Origin: Winogradskyella echinorum
GTDB taxonomy: Bacteria > Bacteroidota > Bacteroidia > Flavobacteriales > Flavobacteriaceae
NCBI RefSeq assembly: GCF_014297365.1
Contig: NZ_JACOQD010000002.1
Span: 682,001 to 746,000, forward strand
Reading direction: 5' to 3'
DNA length: 64,000 nucleotides
Both the position numbers and the translations under genes were made by a program. The notes under the pieces were generated by a model that saw only the letters and a program-made list of their open reading frames with translations, searched no databases and was not told the DNA's origin. Within the stretch, counting starts at the first letter, position 1, and the number at the start of each line of letters is the position of its first letter. This document shows positions 63,592 through 64,000 of the stretch, piece after piece.

Positions 63592-64000
63592 CTACTTTTT
63601 TAAAATTTCTTTTTGAAGCATTTCAAAGGCTTTATTTGTAGCTCTTCCAATTACTTTTTCTCGATGGTTTCCAAAGTTAAAAACTTCTGAATAAACCTTG
63701 TCTTTTGTGGCTATAGCAATCCAAACAGTGCCTACATCTGCATCTGAGTCTCCTTTTGATGGACCTGCATTACCTGTGGTACTTATTGCAAAATCACTAT
63801 TAAATAAAACTCTAACATTTTGTGCCATTGCTTCCGCTACTTCTCTACTAACCACAGAATGAGATTCTATATCTTGTGCTTTTACATCTAAAATATTTGT
63901 TTTAGATTCTGTAGCATAACTAACAATACTCCCCTTAAAGTATTTAGATGCTCCTGCATTTGCAGTAAATGCTTGTGCAATTCGTCCTCCTGTACAACTT
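63592..64000 (-). CDS. cinA: CinA C-terminal domain protein (5' part beyond window)
   Basis: The frame is open to the window edge; only the last ~136 residues are seen, so the start is missing. The visible part opens at [21 protein letters not shown], contains [26 protein letters not shown] and [24 protein letters not shown], and ends [11 protein letters not shown]. This is the CinA C-terminal (nicotinamide mononucleotide deamidase, PncC) domain. Whether an N-terminal MoCF-like domain is present, making full CinA, cannot be seen. A GTG at 63855 is an internal Val, not a start. Confidence 0.92.
   Translation of the reverse strand, partial: SCTGGRIAQAFTANAGASKYFKGSIVSYATESKTNILDVKAQDIESHSVVSREVAEAMAQNVRVLFNSDFAISTTGNAGPSKGDSDADVGTVWIAIATKDKVYSEVFNFGNHREKVIGRATNKAFEMLQKEILKK

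Noticed and set aside
63592..63855. A short 87-residue protein starting with GTG at 63855
   Set aside because: The frame stays open with clear CinA C-terminal sequence up to the window edge, so the GTG is an internal Val.

Overview
The window looks like chromosome of an AT-rich marine-type Flavobacteriaceae (Bacteroidota). Four things point there: many large secreted proteins end in a type IX secretion (T9SS) sorting domain; lipoproteins carry a Cys followed by acidic or Ser-rich tails; several start regions carry the Bacteroidota promoter pattern TTG-N19-TAnnTTTG; and bshC, DUF4295 and TPR-LuxR regulators are typical of the group. I see no rRNA, tRNA, CRISPR array, prophage or insertion sequence.

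Layout. 1-1864 (minus): a lipoprotein, a small secreted protein and a TPR protein cut by the window edge. 2029-4550 (plus): a LytS/LytTR-type two-component pair. 4722-7175: a 14-repeat FG-GAP/VCBS surface protein. 7265-18097 is mostly housekeeping: yihY-like, nadC, rlmH, an M3 peptidase, hpf, rdgB, an esterase, and the operon guaA - LysM/periplasmic-binding protein - DUF922 - DUF3820.

18244-35397 is the most striking accessory block. A CusA/CusB-type heavy-metal RND pump (plus strand) lies between two giant T9SS-exported proteins (minus strand). One is a galactose-oxidase-type copper-radical enzyme with every active-site residue in place, followed by four F5/8C domains. The other fuses a PQQ sugar-dehydrogenase-like domain to a two-CxxCH cytochrome region and lectin-like domains. 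Both end in the same ~530-residue C-terminal module. I infer a secreted sugar/alcohol oxidation locus linked to copper handling.

35610-43399: bshC, then a plus-strand operon of M14 peptidase, M16 peptidase, VOC protein and a small conserved protein. 43424-55488 is a surface system. A four-gene minus-strand operon encodes a small T9SS protein, a fibre-like protein, an 1891-aa leucine-rich-repeat protein and a lipoprotein. Next to it are an outer-membrane barrel gene and a divergent transmembrane TPR-LuxR regulator. The non-coding gaps around the regulator carry paired TGTCCAC heptamers exactly 11 bp apart, four pairs in all, which look like its operator. This regulator-operator-surface-protein cluster is my best candidate for an undescribed system.

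55763-64000: DUF4287/DUF5655 protein, rimO, a serine hydrolase, a fibronectin-type lipoprotein, an amidase, ftsY, the ribosomal cluster rpmB-rpmG-DUF4295, and cinA cut by the window edge. Functions are read from motifs and family memory; no database search was run.
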